Of a stretch of 51,300 nucleotides of DNA, positions 1-9,358 are shown piece by piece; position 1 is the first letter of the stretch; each line of letters starts with the position of its first letter. Under the pieces are notes generated by a model that was not told where the DNA came from, searched no databases, and was given only the letters and a program-made list of their open reading frames with translations. This DNA is from Ectothiorhodospiraceae bacterium (GTDB lineage Bacteria; Pseudomonadota; Gammaproteobacteria; XJ16; Halofilaceae), in the NCBI GenBank assembly GCA_007134775.1, contig SLKC01000053.1, positions 1-51,300 on the forward strand, written 5' to 3'. The position numbers and the translations under genes were made by a program.

Positions 1-74
1 AGACGAAACTGCAAGTGGTGCCGTGACCAGTGGCGGAGGGATGGTCCGGCAGATGCCGTAAGTTCTTGATTGTA

Positions 75-149
75 TGGCTCCCCGGGACGGATTCGAACCG
101 CCGACCTAGTGATTAACAGTCACCCGCTCTACCGCTGAGCTACCGGGGA
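75..149 (-). tRNA. tRNA-Asn (GUU anticodon)
   Basis: Read on the minus strand, this folds as a cloverleaf. The acceptor 5' arm TCCCCGG pairs with CCGGGGA, followed by discriminator G and an encoded CCA end at 75-77. The T arm carries GGTTCGAATCC. The anticodon loop CTGTTAA gives anticodon GTT, which reads Asn AAC/AAU. It lies downstream of the aminotransferase gene on the same strand but has its own promoter-like element at 175-203, so it is probably a separate unit. Confidence 0.96.
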
Positions 150-174
150 ATCGGAGGCGCTTAACAGGGCGCGA

Positions 175-203
175 ATGGTAATCATCGCGCCGCGACTGGT
201 CAA
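175..203 (-). promoter_or_regulatory. Sigma70-type promoter for tRNA-Asn
   Basis: On the minus strand, TTGACC (198-203) is followed after exactly 17 bp by TACCAT (175-180). Transcription would start near 168, leaving a leader of about 20 nt before the mature tRNA end at 149. The -35 matches 5 of 6 bases and the -10 matches 4 of 6. Spacing and position fit a stable-RNA promoter. Confidence 0.6.
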
Positions 204-362
204 GGTTCTGTCGGTGAATGTTGGCGACGTAGGTCGGGCGGAGGGCGCACCGCGCCGGAAGTCGCAGCGATGTCGGGCTTCACACCCTGTGGGCGCTCAG
301 TCCGACCTGCGGCGCGGGCGCGGGCCGCAACTCCGACCTATTTGAGCAAAATCGGCGCGTGC

Positions 363-1544
363 TCAGCCCAGCGCCTTCTTCAGCCGCTGCAGCGCGTCCT
401 GGAGCTGATCCTTGCTGGTTGCGTAGGAGAGTCGCAGATGGCCCGGTGTGCCGAATGCGGAGCCGGGGACCAGCGCTACGCCGGTGTCGTCGAGCAGGCG
501 CGAGCACAGGTCGACGTCGTCGCGTGCACCGTAGGCCTCAATCGCGGCCGCGACTCGGGGGAAGCAGTAGAAGGTGCCGTCGCCAGGGAGGGCCTCGACG
601 CCCTGGATGTCGTTGAGCGCGTCGACGACGAAGTCGTGGCGCTCGCGGAAGTGGCCGACCATCTCGCGCACGCACTCCTGATCACCATTGAGCGCCGCGG
701 TGGCCGCTGCCTGGGAGATCGAGGCGGGGTTCGATGTGCTCTGCGACTGGATCTTCTTCATCGCCTTGATGAGCTCGGGCGGCCCGCCGCAATACCCGAT
801 TCGCCAGCCCGTCATGGCATAGGCCTTCGACACCCCGTTCATGACCACCGTGCGGTTGTAGAGGTCGGGCCGGGCATTGACGATGTTGTGGAAGGGCAGC
901 TCGTTCCAGAGGATGTGCTCGTACATGTCGTCGGTGGCGATGATCAGATCGGGGTGCTGCGCGAGCACATCGCCGAGTTCAGCAAGCTCCTCGGCACTGT
1001 AGGCCATGCCGCTGGGATTGGAGGGGCTGTTGATCACGACCAGCCGGGTCTTCGGCGTAAGGGCCTCGGCGAGCTGAGCCGGCGTGATCTTGTAGCGTTG
1101 CTCCTGGGTTGTGCTGACGATCACCGGCTTGCCGCCAGCGAGCTTCACCATGTCGGGGTAGGACACCCAGTACGGTGCCGGGATAACGGCTTCGTCGCCC
1201 GGATTCAGCAACGCCTGTGCCAGATTGAAGAAGCTCTGCTTGCCGCCACATGAGACGAGGATCTGTTCGCTCTTGTATTCGATGCCGTTGTCGCGGTGGA
1301 ACTTGGCGATCACCGCCCGTTTGAGTTCGGGGGTGCCGTCGACCGCCGTGTAACGGGTCTGACCGTCCCGGATTGCCTGGATCGCGGCCTCGCGGATCGG
1401 TTCGGGCGTGTCGAAATCGGGCTCGCCAGCGCCGAGGCCGATGATGTCACGCCCTTGGGCGCGGAGCTGCGCGGCAAGCGCGGTCACGGCAAGGGTGGGC
1501 GAGGGCTGTACCTGCTGGACGCGGTCGGAGAGCTGTTCGGTCAC
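363..1544 (-). CDS. aspC: Pyridoxal-phosphate aspartate aminotransferase (class I, subgroup 1-gamma)
   Basis: This 393-residue protein is a fold-type I PLP aminotransferase that interconverts aspartate/2-oxoglutarate and oxaloacetate/glutamate in the cytoplasm. The sequence [13 protein letters not shown] contains the Schiff-base Lys240. NSPSNPSG (about 172-179) and the early [12 protein letters not shown] stretch are typical of the Thermus-like aspartate/prephenate aminotransferase subgroup rather than E. coli AspC. Start is GTG at 1544 with a GGGA SD-like element 8 nt upstream. The gene is divergent from uvrB. Some members of this subgroup also use prephenate, so substrate range is an inference. 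Confidence 0.9.
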   Translation of the reverse strand: MTEQLSDRVQQVQPSPTLAVTALAAQLRAQGRDIIGLGAGEPDFDTPEPIREAAIQAIRDGQTRYTAVDGTPELKRAVIAKFHRDNGIEYKSEQILVSCGGKQSFFNLAQALLNPGDEAVIPAPYWVSYPDMVKLAGGKPVIVSTTQEQRYKITPAQLAEALTPKTRLVVINSPSNPSGMAYSAEELAELGDVLAQHPDLIIATDDMYEHILWNELPFHNIVNARPDLYNRTVVMNGVSKAYAMTGWRIGYCGGPPELIKAMKKIQSQSTSNPASISQAAATAALNGDQECVREMVGHFRERHDFVVDALNDIQGVEALPGDGTFYCFPRVAAAIEAYGARDDVDLCSRLLDDTGVALVPGSAFGTPGHLRLSYATSKDQLQDALQRLKKALG

Positions 1545-1573
1545 GGCGCTATTCCCGGATGGTGGCGTTGCTA

Positions 1574-1579
1574 TATGAT
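1574..1579 (+). promoter_or_regulatory. Possible -10 element upstream of uvrB
   Basis: TATGAT lies about 100 bp upstream of the uvrB ATG in the aspC-uvrB divergent gap. The -35 position carries only a poor match (ATTCCC). I found no LexA-type CTGT-N8-ACAG palindrome near it, so SOS control is not supported by the sequence. Confidence 0.3.
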
Positions 1580-1675
1580 GAGGGGCCTGCGGCGCCCGCG
1601 GGGCGGGCCGAGGGTTCTCCGTCGGCTGCTCGGGGCGCCGCCGCGGTGCAGTTACCTTACCGCCAGCCGGGTTCC

Positions 1676-3697
1676 ATGTCCAAGCCGTTCCGCATCGAGA
1701 AGCAGTTCGAGCCGGCGGGCGATCAGCCCGAGGCGATCGCGCAGCTCTGCGAGGGCCTGGAAGACGGGCTCATGCATCAAACGCTGCTCGGGGTCACGGG
1801 CTCGGGCAAGACGTTCACGATGGCGAACGTGATCGAGCGCAGCCAACGGCCGACCGTGATCATGGCGCCGAACAAGACCCTGGCGGCGCAGCTCTACGGC
1901 GAGATGAAGGAGTTCTTTCCCGATAACGCGGTCGAGTATTTCGTCTCCTATTACGACTACTATCAGCCAGAGGCGTACGTGCCGGCCTCGGACACGTTCA
2001 TCGAGAAAGATGCGTCGGTGAACGAGCACATCGAGCAGATGCGGCTGTCGGCGACGAAGGCGCTGCTGGAGCGCCGCGATACGATCATCGTCGCGACGGT
2101 GTCGGCGATCTACGGACTGGGCGATCCGCAGGCCTACCTGAAGATGGTGCTCCATCTCTCCCGCGGCGACGAAATCGGCCAGCGCCAGATCCTGCGGCGG
2201 CTGTCCGACATGCAGTATCAGCGCAACGAATTCGAACTCAAGCGTGGCACGTTCCGCGTCCGTGGTGAGGTGATCGACATCCACCCGGCCGAGTCGGAGG
2301 ACGAGGCGATCCGGATCGAGCTGTTCGACGACGAGGTCGAGAATCTGGCCTGGTTCGATCCGCTTACCGGGGAGGTCAAGCGCCGCGTGCCGCGGTTGAC
2401 AGTCTATCCGAAGACGCACTATGTGACACCGCGTGAGCGCTTGCTCACCGCCCTCGATCAGATCAAGGCGGAATTGGCCGAACATCTCGAGGTGTTGCGT
2501 GGCGAGGGCAAGCTGCTCGAGGCGCAGCGCCTGGAGCAGCGCACCCAGTTCGATCTGGAGATGATTCACGAGCTGGGCTACTGCTCGGGCATTGAGAACT
2601 ATTCGCGCTATCTCTCGGGGCGCGAGCCGGGCGAGCCCCCGCCCTGTCTGTTCGACTACATCCCGCCGGACGCGTTGCTGATCCTCGACGAGAGCCACGT
2701 CACCATCCCGCAGATCGGCGGCATGTATCGCGGTGACCGCGCGCGCAAGGAGACGCTGGTCCAGTACGGCTTCCGCCTGCCCTCCGCGCTGGACAATCGG
2801 CCACTGCAGTTCGAGGAATTCCGCCACCTGCAGCCGCAGACGCTCTTTGTGTCGGCGACGCCGGGGCCGTACGAGGAGCGGGTCTCGGATCAGGTCGTGG
2901 AGCAGGTCGTGCGCCCGACCGGATTGGTCGATCCCGCCGTCGAGGTGCGCCCGGTCGCCAGCCAGGTCGATGACCTGCTCTCGGAGATCAATCGCTGCAC
3001 CGCGCGTGACGAGCGTGTGCTGGTGACCACGCTGACCAAGAAGATGGCCGAGGATCTCACGGACTATCTGGCGGAGAACGGTGTGCGGGTGCGCTACCTG
3101 CATTCCGACATCGACACGGTTGAACGCGTCGAGATCATCCGGGATCTGCGCCTAGGCAAGTTCGATGCCCTTGTGGGGATCAACCTGCTGCGCGAGGGCC
3201 TGGACATGCCCGAGGTCGCCCTGGTCGCGATCCTCGATGCCGACAAGGAGGGCTTTCTGCGCGCTGAGCGCTCGCTGATCCAGACCATCGGGCGCGCGGC
3301 GCGCAATATCGAGGGGCGGGCGATCCTGTATGCTGACGAGATGACGGGCTCGATGCAGCGCGCACTGGCCGAGACCGAGCGCCGGCGGAACAAGCAGCTG
3401 GCCTTCAATGCGGAGCACGGGATTACGCCCCAGGGCATCCGCAAGGCGGTGGCCGATATTATGGAGGCGAACCAGGCCGGAGCGCCGGGCACGCCGGAGC
3501 GTTTCGCTGAAGTGGCGGAACAGCGCGCCGAGTATGCGTCGAAGTCGCCCGCGGAACTGGCGCGCGAGATCGAGCGGCTGGAACGGCAGATGTTCGATCA
3601 CGCACAGAATCTGGAGTTTGAGGAGGCGGCTCGCCTGCGCGACCGCGTGAACGAGCTGCGCCAGCAGGCATTCGGAGCGGCTGATGCTTTGGGCTGA
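1676..3697 (+). CDS. uvrB: Excinuclease ABC subunit B
   Basis: This is the damage-verifying helicase subunit of UvrABC nucleotide excision repair, in the cytoplasm. The 673 residues match the usual family length. Walker A GVTGSGKT is at 39-46, and the beta-hairpin region [12 protein letters not shown] follows near residue 95. The helicase DES(H) box [12 protein letters not shown] is in the middle, and motifs V/VI ([20 protein letters not shown]) come later. The C-terminal UVR motif, which binds UvrC, covers the last 40 residues. The ATG at 1676 is chosen because [17 protein letters not shown] is the conserved N-terminus. The frame stays open upstream without homology. Confidence 0.98.
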   Translation: MSKPFRIEKQFEPAGDQPEAIAQLCEGLEDGLMHQTLLGVTGSGKTFTMANVIERSQRPTVIMAPNKTLAAQLYGEMKEFFPDNAVEYFVSYYDYYQPEAYVPASDTFIEKDASVNEHIEQMRLSATKALLERRDTIIVATVSAIYGLGDPQAYLKMVLHLSRGDEIGQRQILRRLSDMQYQRNEFELKRGTFRVRGEVIDIHPAESEDEAIRIELFDDEVENLAWFDPLTGEVKRRVPRLTVYPKTHYVTPRERLLTALDQIKAELAEHLEVLRGEGKLLEAQRLEQRTQFDLEMIHELGYCSGIENYSRYLSGREPGEPPPCLFDYIPPDALLILDESHVTIPQIGGMYRGDRARKETLVQYGFRLPSALDNRPLQFEEFRHLQPQTLFVSATPGPYEERVSDQVVEQVVRPTGLVDPAVEVRPVASQVDDLLSEINRCTARDERVLVTTLTKKMAEDLTDYLAENGVRVRYLHSDIDTVERVEIIRDLRLGKFDALVGINLLREGLDMPEVALVAILDADKEGFLRAERSLIQTIGRAARNIEGRAILYADEMTGSMQRALAETERRRNKQLAFNAEHGITPQGIRKAVADIMEANQAGAPGTPERFAEVAEQRAEYASKSPAELAREIERLERQMFDHAQNLEFEEAARLRDRVNELRQQAFGAADALG

Positions 3698-3862
3698 ACG
3701 GGCCCGTGCGCTAGGGTGGGGGCGGCGTCTCTAGGTGGTTGTGACATGCACGGTGGTGTGTGGTTGCTGGATGACACCGGAACGCGGGCGTGTGCGAATG
3801 GTCGAGACAGATATGCGATATTCTCCGCGTGGGCAGGGCGCGGCGGCATCGAGGGTGCGCTG

Positions 3863-4207
3863 ATGGCCTGGCCGCCTGGGGCTGCCGAGCGCGAGATCGA
3901 TCGACGGACACGCGAATTGGTCTACGTGGATCGTTCGCCGATCCACGGCAAGGGGCTGTTTGCGCGCTGTGCGATCGAGCGCGGGGCCTACATCGGCCGG
4001 TATCTGGGGCCGGAGGCGCGACGCAACGGCTCGCATGTCCTCTGGGTCGAAGGAGAGAATGGATGGATCGGACGCCGCGGGTTCAACCGATTGCGCTATT
4101 TGAATCACTCCCTGCCGCCGAATGCGGAATTCGACGGCTTCGACCTGTATGCGCGGCGCCGGATCCGGCCCGGTGAAGAGATCACGATCGACTACCAATG
4201 GGACTGA
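3863..4207 (+). CDS. Small SET-domain protein (putative lysine methyltransferase)
   Basis: The 114-residue protein is almost entirely a SET domain. RSPIHGKGLFA begins the fold, the NHS box is RYLNHSLPPNAEF, and GEEITIDYQWD carries the catalytic-type Tyr near the C-terminus. SET proteins transfer methyl from S-adenosylmethionine to lysines; the bacterial target is unknown. No Cys-rich post-SET segment is present, so this is a minimal SET protein. ATG at 3863 has GAGGG 7 nt upstream. An alternative ATG at 3746 (AGGTGG upstream) would add 39 residues with no SET similarity. The gene ends 16 bp before the nfeD start. Confidence 0.8.
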   Translation: MAWPPGAAEREIDRRTRELVYVDRSPIHGKGLFARCAIERGAYIGRYLGPEARRNGSHVLWVEGENGWIGRRGFNRLRYLNHSLPPNAEFDGFDLYARRRIRPGEEITIDYQWD

Positions 4208-4223
4208 GTGCGTGAAGGCAGGC

Positions 4224-5780
4224 ATGGATTCGAGACCGAGGCGTAGCATTATCCGGTTATGGTGCTGGGGGACTCTGCTTGCGCTGGGCACGGCGATCCT
4301 CGCCCTGGGCGGCATCTCCGTCGCCGATGAGGCCGATGTGGAGGCGCAGGACACCCGCGACCGCGCGATCCTGCTCGAGATCGATGGTGCGATCGGCCCG
4401 GCAACACGGGACTATCTGCAGCGCAACATCGATCGGGCCGGGGACGAGGAGAACACGCGGTTCATCATTATCCAGATGAACACCCCGGGGGGGCTGGTTA
4501 CCTCGACGCGCGACATCGTTCGCGGCATCCGCGGCTCGCAGGTCCCCGTCGCGGTCTATGTCGCCCCGGAAGGCGCACAGGCGACGAGCGCGGGCACTTT
4601 TATCCTCTATGCGGCGCATGTTGCAGCGATGGCGCCGGCCACCAACGTCGGGTCGGCGACACCGGTTGCACTCGGTGGTGACGGACCCTCCGTGCCCACA
4701 CCGGAGGAAGACCCGGAAGAGGAGGAGCGTGAGGAAGAGGCCGAGGGCAATGGCGAGGGCGGTGACGCCGAGGGCGCTTCGGTCGAGACCAACGGTGACG
4801 GTGGCGAAGGCGCGGCCGACAACGACGAGATTGTCGATGATCCCGAGGACTATGAAGCCCCGGCAGAGGACGAACTGACGCCGGGGGAGCGCAAGGCGCT
4901 CAACGACGCCGTGGCATGGATCCGCAGCCTTGCCGAAGAGACAGGTCGTAATGCGGACTGGGCGGAGAAGGCCGTGCGCGAGGCGGCGAATCTGAGTGCG
5001 CGCAGCGCCGTCGAGGAGAATGTCGCCAACTTCGTCGCTCAGGATGTGCAAGAGGTACTCGAGCTCGCCGATGGCCTGGAGGTCAGGGTTGGCCGCGACA
5101 TGATTACGCTGGAGACGAAGGATCTGCGGGTGGAGCGGCGCGATCCCGATTGGCGCAGCGAACTGTTGTCGGTTATCACCAACCCGACGGTGGCCTACCT
5201 GTTGCTGATGATCGGCATCTACGGCCTGCTGCTGGAGGGCTACAGCCCCGGCGCACTGCTGCCCGGGACGATCGGCGCGATCTGCCTGCTACTGGCGTTG
5301 TACGCGCTGCAGGTGCTGCCGGTGAACTATGTCGGGCTGTTGCTGCTGATTCTGGGCATGATCCTGATCGTGGCCGAGGCCTTCGCACCGAGTTTCGGCG
5401 TGCTCGGCATCGGTGGCATCGTATCCATGGTGATCGGCTCCATTGTGCTCATGGATACTGACGTGCCGGGATTCCAGATCGCGATCGAGCTGATCGCGGC
5501 CATCGCCCTGGCGGGTGCGCTCGTGACCGCCGCGCTGGTTTATGTCGCCGCCAGCGCCTGGCGCCGGCCTGTGGTCAGTGGCGCCGAGGAGGTCTCGGTA
5601 TCGACGGGCGAGGCGATCATGCCGATTACGGAGTCTCAGGGTCAGATCATGATGCTCGGTGAGCGCTGGTCTGCACGCAGTGACAAGACCATCGAACCCG
5701 GAACGCGGGTGCGAGTGATCAAGCGCGATGGACTCATCGTGCATGTCGAGCCGGATTTCTCGGGAGATAAGGAGACATAA
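4224..5780 (+). CDS. nfeD: NfeD1b-type membrane serine protease
   Basis: This 518-residue protein starts with a signal/anchor segment (about 11-33). It continues with a ClpP-like protease domain, where [11 protein letters not shown] and TSAGTF supply the probable nucleophile Ser122 and RKALND the partner Lys224. Four or five hydrophobic helices follow (about 320-450), and it ends in an NfeD OB-fold domain ([19 protein letters not shown]). Family members cleave stomatin, encoded by the next gene 2 bp downstream. A 70-residue extremely acidic, low-complexity insert (150-222) splits the protease domain between Ser and Lys. ATG 4224 has AAGG upstream; GTG 4212 is possible. Confidence 0.9.
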   Translation: MDSRPRRSIIRLWCWGTLLALGTAILALGGISVADEADVEAQDTRDRAILLEIDGAIGPATRDYLQRNIDRAGDEENTRFIIIQMNTPGGLVTSTRDIVRGIRGSQVPVAVYVAPEGAQATSAGTFILYAAHVAAMAPATNVGSATPVALGGDGPSVPTPEEDPEEEEREEEAEGNGEGGDAEGASVETNGDGGEGAADNDEIVDDPEDYEAPAEDELTPGERKALNDAVAWIRSLAEETGRNADWAEKAVREAANLSARSAVEENVANFVAQDVQEVLELADGLEVRVGRDMITLETKDLRVERRDPDWRSELLSVITNPTVAYLLLMIGIYGLLLEGYSPGALLPGTIGAICLLLALYALQVLPVNYVGLLLLILGMILIVAEAFAPSFGVLGIGGIVSMVIGSIVLMDTDVPGFQIAIELIAAIALAGALVTAALVYVAASAWRRPVVSGAEEVSVSTGEAIMPITESQGQIMMLGERWSARSDKTIEPGTRVRVIKRDGLIVHVEPDFSGDKET

Positions 5781-5782
5781 TC

Positions 5783-6532
5783 ATGTTGATGTTTTGGGGT
5801 ATTTTGATCGGTCTGCTGGTGGTATTCGTCGCCAGCGCGATCCGGGTCCTGCGCGAGTATGAGCGGGGCGTGATCTTCCAGCTCGGCCGGTTCTGGAAAG
5901 TCAAGGGGCCGGGCCTGATCATCGTGATCCCCGTGATCCAGCAGATGGAGCGTATCGATCTGCGCGTGATCACGATGGATGTGCCGACGCAGGATGTCAT
6001 TTCGCAGGACAACGTCTCGGTGCAGGTCAATGCCGTGGTCTACTTCCGCGTGGTTGATCCGCAGAAGGCGGTGATCAATGTCGAGCACTTCTTCAACGCG
6101 ACCAGCCAGCTCGCGCAGACGACCCTGCGCTCCGTGCTCGGCAAGCATGATCTCGACGAGATGCTCTCCGAACGGGACAAGCTCAATGCCGATATCCAGA
6201 CCATCCTCGATACCCATACGGATCAGTGGGGCATCAAGGTCTCCAATGTCGAGATCAAGCATGTCGACATCGATGAGAGCATGATTCGCGCCATTGCCCA
6301 GCAGGCCGAGGCCGAGCGCGCCCGGCGCGCGAAGGTCATCCACGCCGAGGGCGAGATGCAGGCCGCCGAGAATCTGGTCAAGGCGGCGGAGCGTCTTGGT
6401 GGCGATCCGCGTGCGATCCAGCTCCGCTATCTGCAGACGCTGGCAGGCATGTCGCAGGATGGCCAGTCGAAGACCATCGTGTTCCCCATGCCGATGGATT
6501 TGATGGACGTGCTGAAGAAGGTCGCCAACTGA
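5783..6532 (+). CDS. Slipin (stomatin-like SPFH protein)
   Basis: This 249-residue protein has one N-terminal membrane helix followed by an SPFH/band 7 domain ([15 protein letters not shown] onward) and a helical region rich in Ala/Glu ([19 protein letters not shown]). The slipin family forms large membrane rings and scaffolds. It is translationally coupled to nfeD, with only two bases between them and GGAG upstream of the ATG. The nfeD-slipin pair is widespread in bacteria and archaea and is taken to act in membrane protein quality control. Confidence 0.93.
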   Translation: MLMFWGILIGLLVVFVASAIRVLREYERGVIFQLGRFWKVKGPGLIIVIPVIQQMERIDLRVITMDVPTQDVISQDNVSVQVNAVVYFRVVDPQKAVINVEHFFNATSQLAQTTLRSVLGKHDLDEMLSERDKLNADIQTILDTHTDQWGIKVSNVEIKHVDIDESMIRAIAQQAEAERARRAKVIHAEGEMQAAENLVKAAERLGGDPRAIQLRYLQTLAGMSQDGQSKTIVFPMPMDLMDVLKKVAN

Positions 6533-6546
6533 CATTGCTGGGCTGG

Positions 6547-6574
6547 CCCGGCGCTGCCGAACGGCGGCGCCGGG
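6547..6574 (+). terminator. Strong hairpin after the slipin gene
   Basis: CCCGGCGCTGCC pairs with GGCGGCGCCGGG (one G-U pair) around a 4-nt loop, a 12-bp stem 15 bp after the slipin stop. No T-tract follows, so intrinsic termination is uncertain. It may instead be a 3'-end stabiliser or a Rho-assisted terminator between the nfeD and mod units. Confidence 0.45.
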
Positions 6575-6642
6575 TGGACTTGAGCCCGGGGGCGTGGGCA
6601 ATAAGGCGTTGCCGCAGCGCCCATCTCGCCACGGAGGCCCGC

Positions 6643-7431
6643 ATGCGTCGAGCCGCGCTTCACGTCTTCGTCGGGCTGTTGCTGTATGTCGGCCTTGTGC
6701 CAGCGTCGGTTGCGGACGCAGATCGTCCCATCGTCGCCGCCGCGTCCGATCTGCAGTATGCGCTGGATGCCGTAGCCGAGCGCTTCACGGCGGATACGGG
6801 ACGAGAAGTCCGACTGAATTACGGCTCGAGCGGCAATTTCCGCCGTCAGATCGCGCAGGGTGCGCCGTTCGAGCTCTACCTCTCCGCAGACGAATCCTAT
6901 GTGGAGGCCCTCTATCGCGACGGACACCTCGTCGACGAAGGCGTCGTCTATGCCATCGGACGGGTTGTGGTCCTGATCGGCGAGGGGGGCGATGCGTCAC
7001 TGCTCGACGGCTCGCTCGACGCACTGGGCCGACGCCTGGGAGAGGGCGATCTCGCTCGCTTCGCCATCGCCAATCCCGAGCATGCGCCCTACGGGGTCGC
7101 CGCCCGGGAGGCGCTGCAGGACGCGGGGCTGTGGGGCGCGATTCAGCCGCATCTCATTCATGCGGAGAATGTCTCCCAGGCGGCCCGTTACGCACTGTCC
7201 GGTGAGACGGATGGTGGTATCGTGGCCCTGTCGCTGGCCCGTGCGGGGCCGATCGCGGACCGCAGCCAGTTTGATCGCATTCCGGAGGCAATGCATGCGC
7301 CGCTACGCCAGCGTATGGCATTGGTCGAAGGGGCGGGCGAGACGGCAACCGCCTTTTATGAGTACCTGCAGCAGGATCCGGCCCGGTCGATTCTGCATGA
7401 CTACGGTTTCGTGCTGCCCGATGGCGTCTGA
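6643..7431 (+). CDS. modA: Molybdate ABC transporter, periplasmic binding protein
   Basis: The 262-residue protein has a signal peptide (about 1-24, ending near VADA). A ModA/WtpA-type periplasmic binding fold follows: VAAASDLQYALDAVAERF, then NYGSSGNFRRQIAQGAPFELYLSAD, which holds oxyanion-binding Ser residues. It captures molybdate, possibly tungstate, and delivers it to ModBC encoded downstream. ATG 6643 is preceded by GGAGG at ideal spacing; the longer open frame upstream overlaps the hairpin region and is not used. The 118 bp before modB hold no convincing gene. Confidence 0.9.
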   Translation: MRRAALHVFVGLLLYVGLVPASVADADRPIVAAASDLQYALDAVAERFTADTGREVRLNYGSSGNFRRQIAQGAPFELYLSADESYVEALYRDGHLVDEGVVYAIGRVVVLIGEGGDASLLDGSLDALGRRLGEGDLARFAIANPEHAPYGVAAREALQDAGLWGAIQPHLIHAENVSQAARYALSGETDGGIVALSLARAGPIADRSQFDRIPEAMHAPLRQRMALVEGAGETATAFYEYLQQDPARSILHDYGFVLPDGV

Positions 7432-7549
7432 TTCTCGCACTGCACCGATCCGTGAAGGGATTGACCAGGCGCCGACGGGGGCAAGGCTGCTGCCAGAGCG
7501 TACGGACGACCAGCGATGCAATCGCACCCCTGAGGCCGGGCACTAGCTC

Positions 7550-8221
7550 GTGGACTGGACCGCCTTTTGGCTCTCGCTCGAACTCGCGGCCTGGACCACG
7601 GCGATCCTGTTGCCGATCGGTATCGTGGTCGGGCGCTGGTTGGCGTATCACCGCTTTCGCGGACGGGGCTTTGTCGAAGCACTGGTAGCCCTGCCACTCG
7701 TGCTGCCGCCAACCGTCCTTGGCTATTATCTGCTCGTGACCTTCAGTACGGACCAACCGGTGGGCGCATTCTGGCAGTCCCTGACCGGCAGCGGACTCAA
7801 TTTCAGTTTCCCCGGTATCGTCATCGCGTCCGTGATCTTCAATATCCCGTTTGCGATCCAGCCGGTGCAGCGCGCCTTCGAGACAGTACCGATGCACCTG
7901 CGCGAGGCGGCCTGGTGCTCGGGGCTTTCGCCCTGGCGGACCTTCCGCCGGGTGGAACTGCCGCTGGTCTGGCCTGGCGTCGTCTCCGCCTTTGTGCTGA
8001 CCTTCGTCCACACGATCGGCGAATTCGGGGTCGTGCTCATGGTGGGCGGGGCGATCGATGGCGAGACGCGAACGGTTGCCATCGCCATCTATGACCGGGT
8101 GCAGGCGTTCGATGAGGAGGCGGCGGGGGCGATGAGCCTGCTGCTGCTGGTCACGTCCTTCGTCGCTATCGCGTTGGTCTACGCCCTGGCCGGCAAGCGG
8201 AGATCGATCGGTGTCCGCTGA
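7550..8221 (+). CDS. modB: Molybdate ABC transporter permease
   Basis: This 223-residue inner-membrane permease has about five hydrophobic helices. It carries the EAA-type coupling loop REAAWCSGLSPWRTFRRVEL, which contacts the ModC ATPase. The sequence LPLVLPPTVLGYYLL is characteristic of ModB. The GTG start at 7550 has only a distant GAGG upstream. Its 3' end overlaps modC by 11 bp, so the two are translationally coupled. Confidence 0.93.
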   Translation: MDWTAFWLSLELAAWTTAILLPIGIVVGRWLAYHRFRGRGFVEALVALPLVLPPTVLGYYLLVTFSTDQPVGAFWQSLTGSGLNFSFPGIVIASVIFNIPFAIQPVQRAFETVPMHLREAAWCSGLSPWRTFRRVELPLVWPGVVSAFVLTFVHTIGEFGVVLMVGGAIDGETRTVAIAIYDRVQAFDEEAAGAMSLLLLVTSFVAIALVYALAGKRRSIGVR

Positions 8222-9305
8222 ACTCGCCGTACGTCTGCAGGCGACCGACCCGATCCCGCTGGCGGTCGACTTTGGCGTCTCCCGGTGGGAGATGCTCGCG
8301 CTGGTGGGCCCTTCGGGCAGCGGCAAGACGACGGTGTTGCGCGCGATCGCGGGCCTGCACCGTCCGCGGCAGGGCGAGATCGACTGTGGCAGTGATTGCT
8401 GGCTGGACACGGCCCGGGGGATCCACTGGCGACCCCAGATGCGGCGTGTCGGCATGGTGTTCCAGGATTATGCGCTTTTCCCGCATCTCACGGCGCAGGA
8501 GAATCTCCAGATCGCGATGGGTGATGGTGGCGGCGTGCACAGTGGTGATCGCGCCCGCGATTTGCTCGCCCGGGTGCGGTTGAAGGGGCTCGAGGAGCGT
8601 TACCCGGAGCAGCTCTCCGGTGGCCAGCAGCAGCGGGTCGCGGTCGCGCGGGCGCTGGCGCGCGATCCGCGAGTCCTGCTGCTCGACGAACCCTTCTCCG
8701 CAGTCGACATGATGACGCGGGCGCGGCTGCAGCGTGAGTTGGCACTGTTGCGGCAGGAGATCGACATCCCCATCGTGCTGGTCACACACGACCTGCAGGA
8801 AGCGCAGACAATCGCGGACCGGATCTGCGTACTGCACAATGGTCGCAGCCTGCAGACTGGCGCCCCGGCCGAGGTATTTGCTCGCCCCTGCTCGGCCCAT
8901 GTGGCGCGGTTGCTTGGTCTGCATAATGTATTTGCCGGCTCCATCGTCCGGCGCGATGGCACCCCCCGCCTGCAGTGGCATGGCCGTGAGCTTGAGGTCG
9001 CCGAGGTCGCCGATCTCCCCGAAGCGACACCCGTGGATTGGTACATCCCGGATGCCGATATCCTGCTCCATCGCCGGGGTCGCCCGTCGCGCGGCGAGCG
9101 CGAGAACCCCGTGGAGGGCGTCGTCGAGGAGTGCGTGCGTCTGGGTTCGCAATCGTCGGTGGTCCTGCGAAGTCGCGAGGGTGGCGATCGGATCCGCTTC
9201 GAGGTATCGACCCACGCGGCGCGCCGCAACGGGATCGAGCCGGGGGTAACCGCGCGGGTGTCGCTGCTCGCGCGGGCCATCCATGTCATGCCGCGGGCCA
9301 CTTGA
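8211..9305 (+). CDS. modC: Molybdate ABC transporter ATPase
   Basis: This 364-residue ATPase energises molybdate import. Walker A GPSGSGKT is at 33-40, the signature is LSGGQQQRVAVARAL, Walker B is VLLLDEPFSAVD, and the H-loop is VLVTHDLQEA. The C-terminal 75 residues form a TOBE/Mop-like domain, which in ModC binds molybdate for feedback. GTG 8211 lies inside the end of modB. The unit converges with cydC, whose stop is 54 bp away. Confidence 0.94.
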   Translation: MSAELAVRLQATDPIPLAVDFGVSRWEMLALVGPSGSGKTTVLRAIAGLHRPRQGEIDCGSDCWLDTARGIHWRPQMRRVGMVFQDYALFPHLTAQENLQIAMGDGGGVHSGDRARDLLARVRLKGLEERYPEQLSGGQQQRVAVARALARDPRVLLLDEPFSAVDMMTRARLQRELALLRQEIDIPIVLVTHDLQEAQTIADRICVLHNGRSLQTGAPAEVFARPCSAHVARLLGLHNVFAGSIVRRDGTPRLQWHGRELEVAEVADLPEATPVDWYIPDADILLHRRGRPSRGERENPVEGVVEECVRLGSQSSVVLRSREGGDRIRFEVSTHAARRNGIEPGVTARVSLLARAIHVMPRAT

Positions 9306-9358
9306 ATCCAGCGCCGCGGCGCCGGTGATGCAGAAGGGCCGAAGAGGGGCTGGGGCGG

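Noticed and set aside
1545-1675. LexA/SOS box before uvrB
   Set aside because: No CTGT-N8-ACAG or close variant was found in the gap.
1652-3103. Long antisense open frame across uvrB
   Set aside because: It mirrors codon bias of uvrB in high-GC DNA, has no recognisable domain and no SD.
7421-7546. 41-codon frame overlapping the modA end
   Set aside because: It has no SD, no recognisable features, and overlaps the modA coding sequence.
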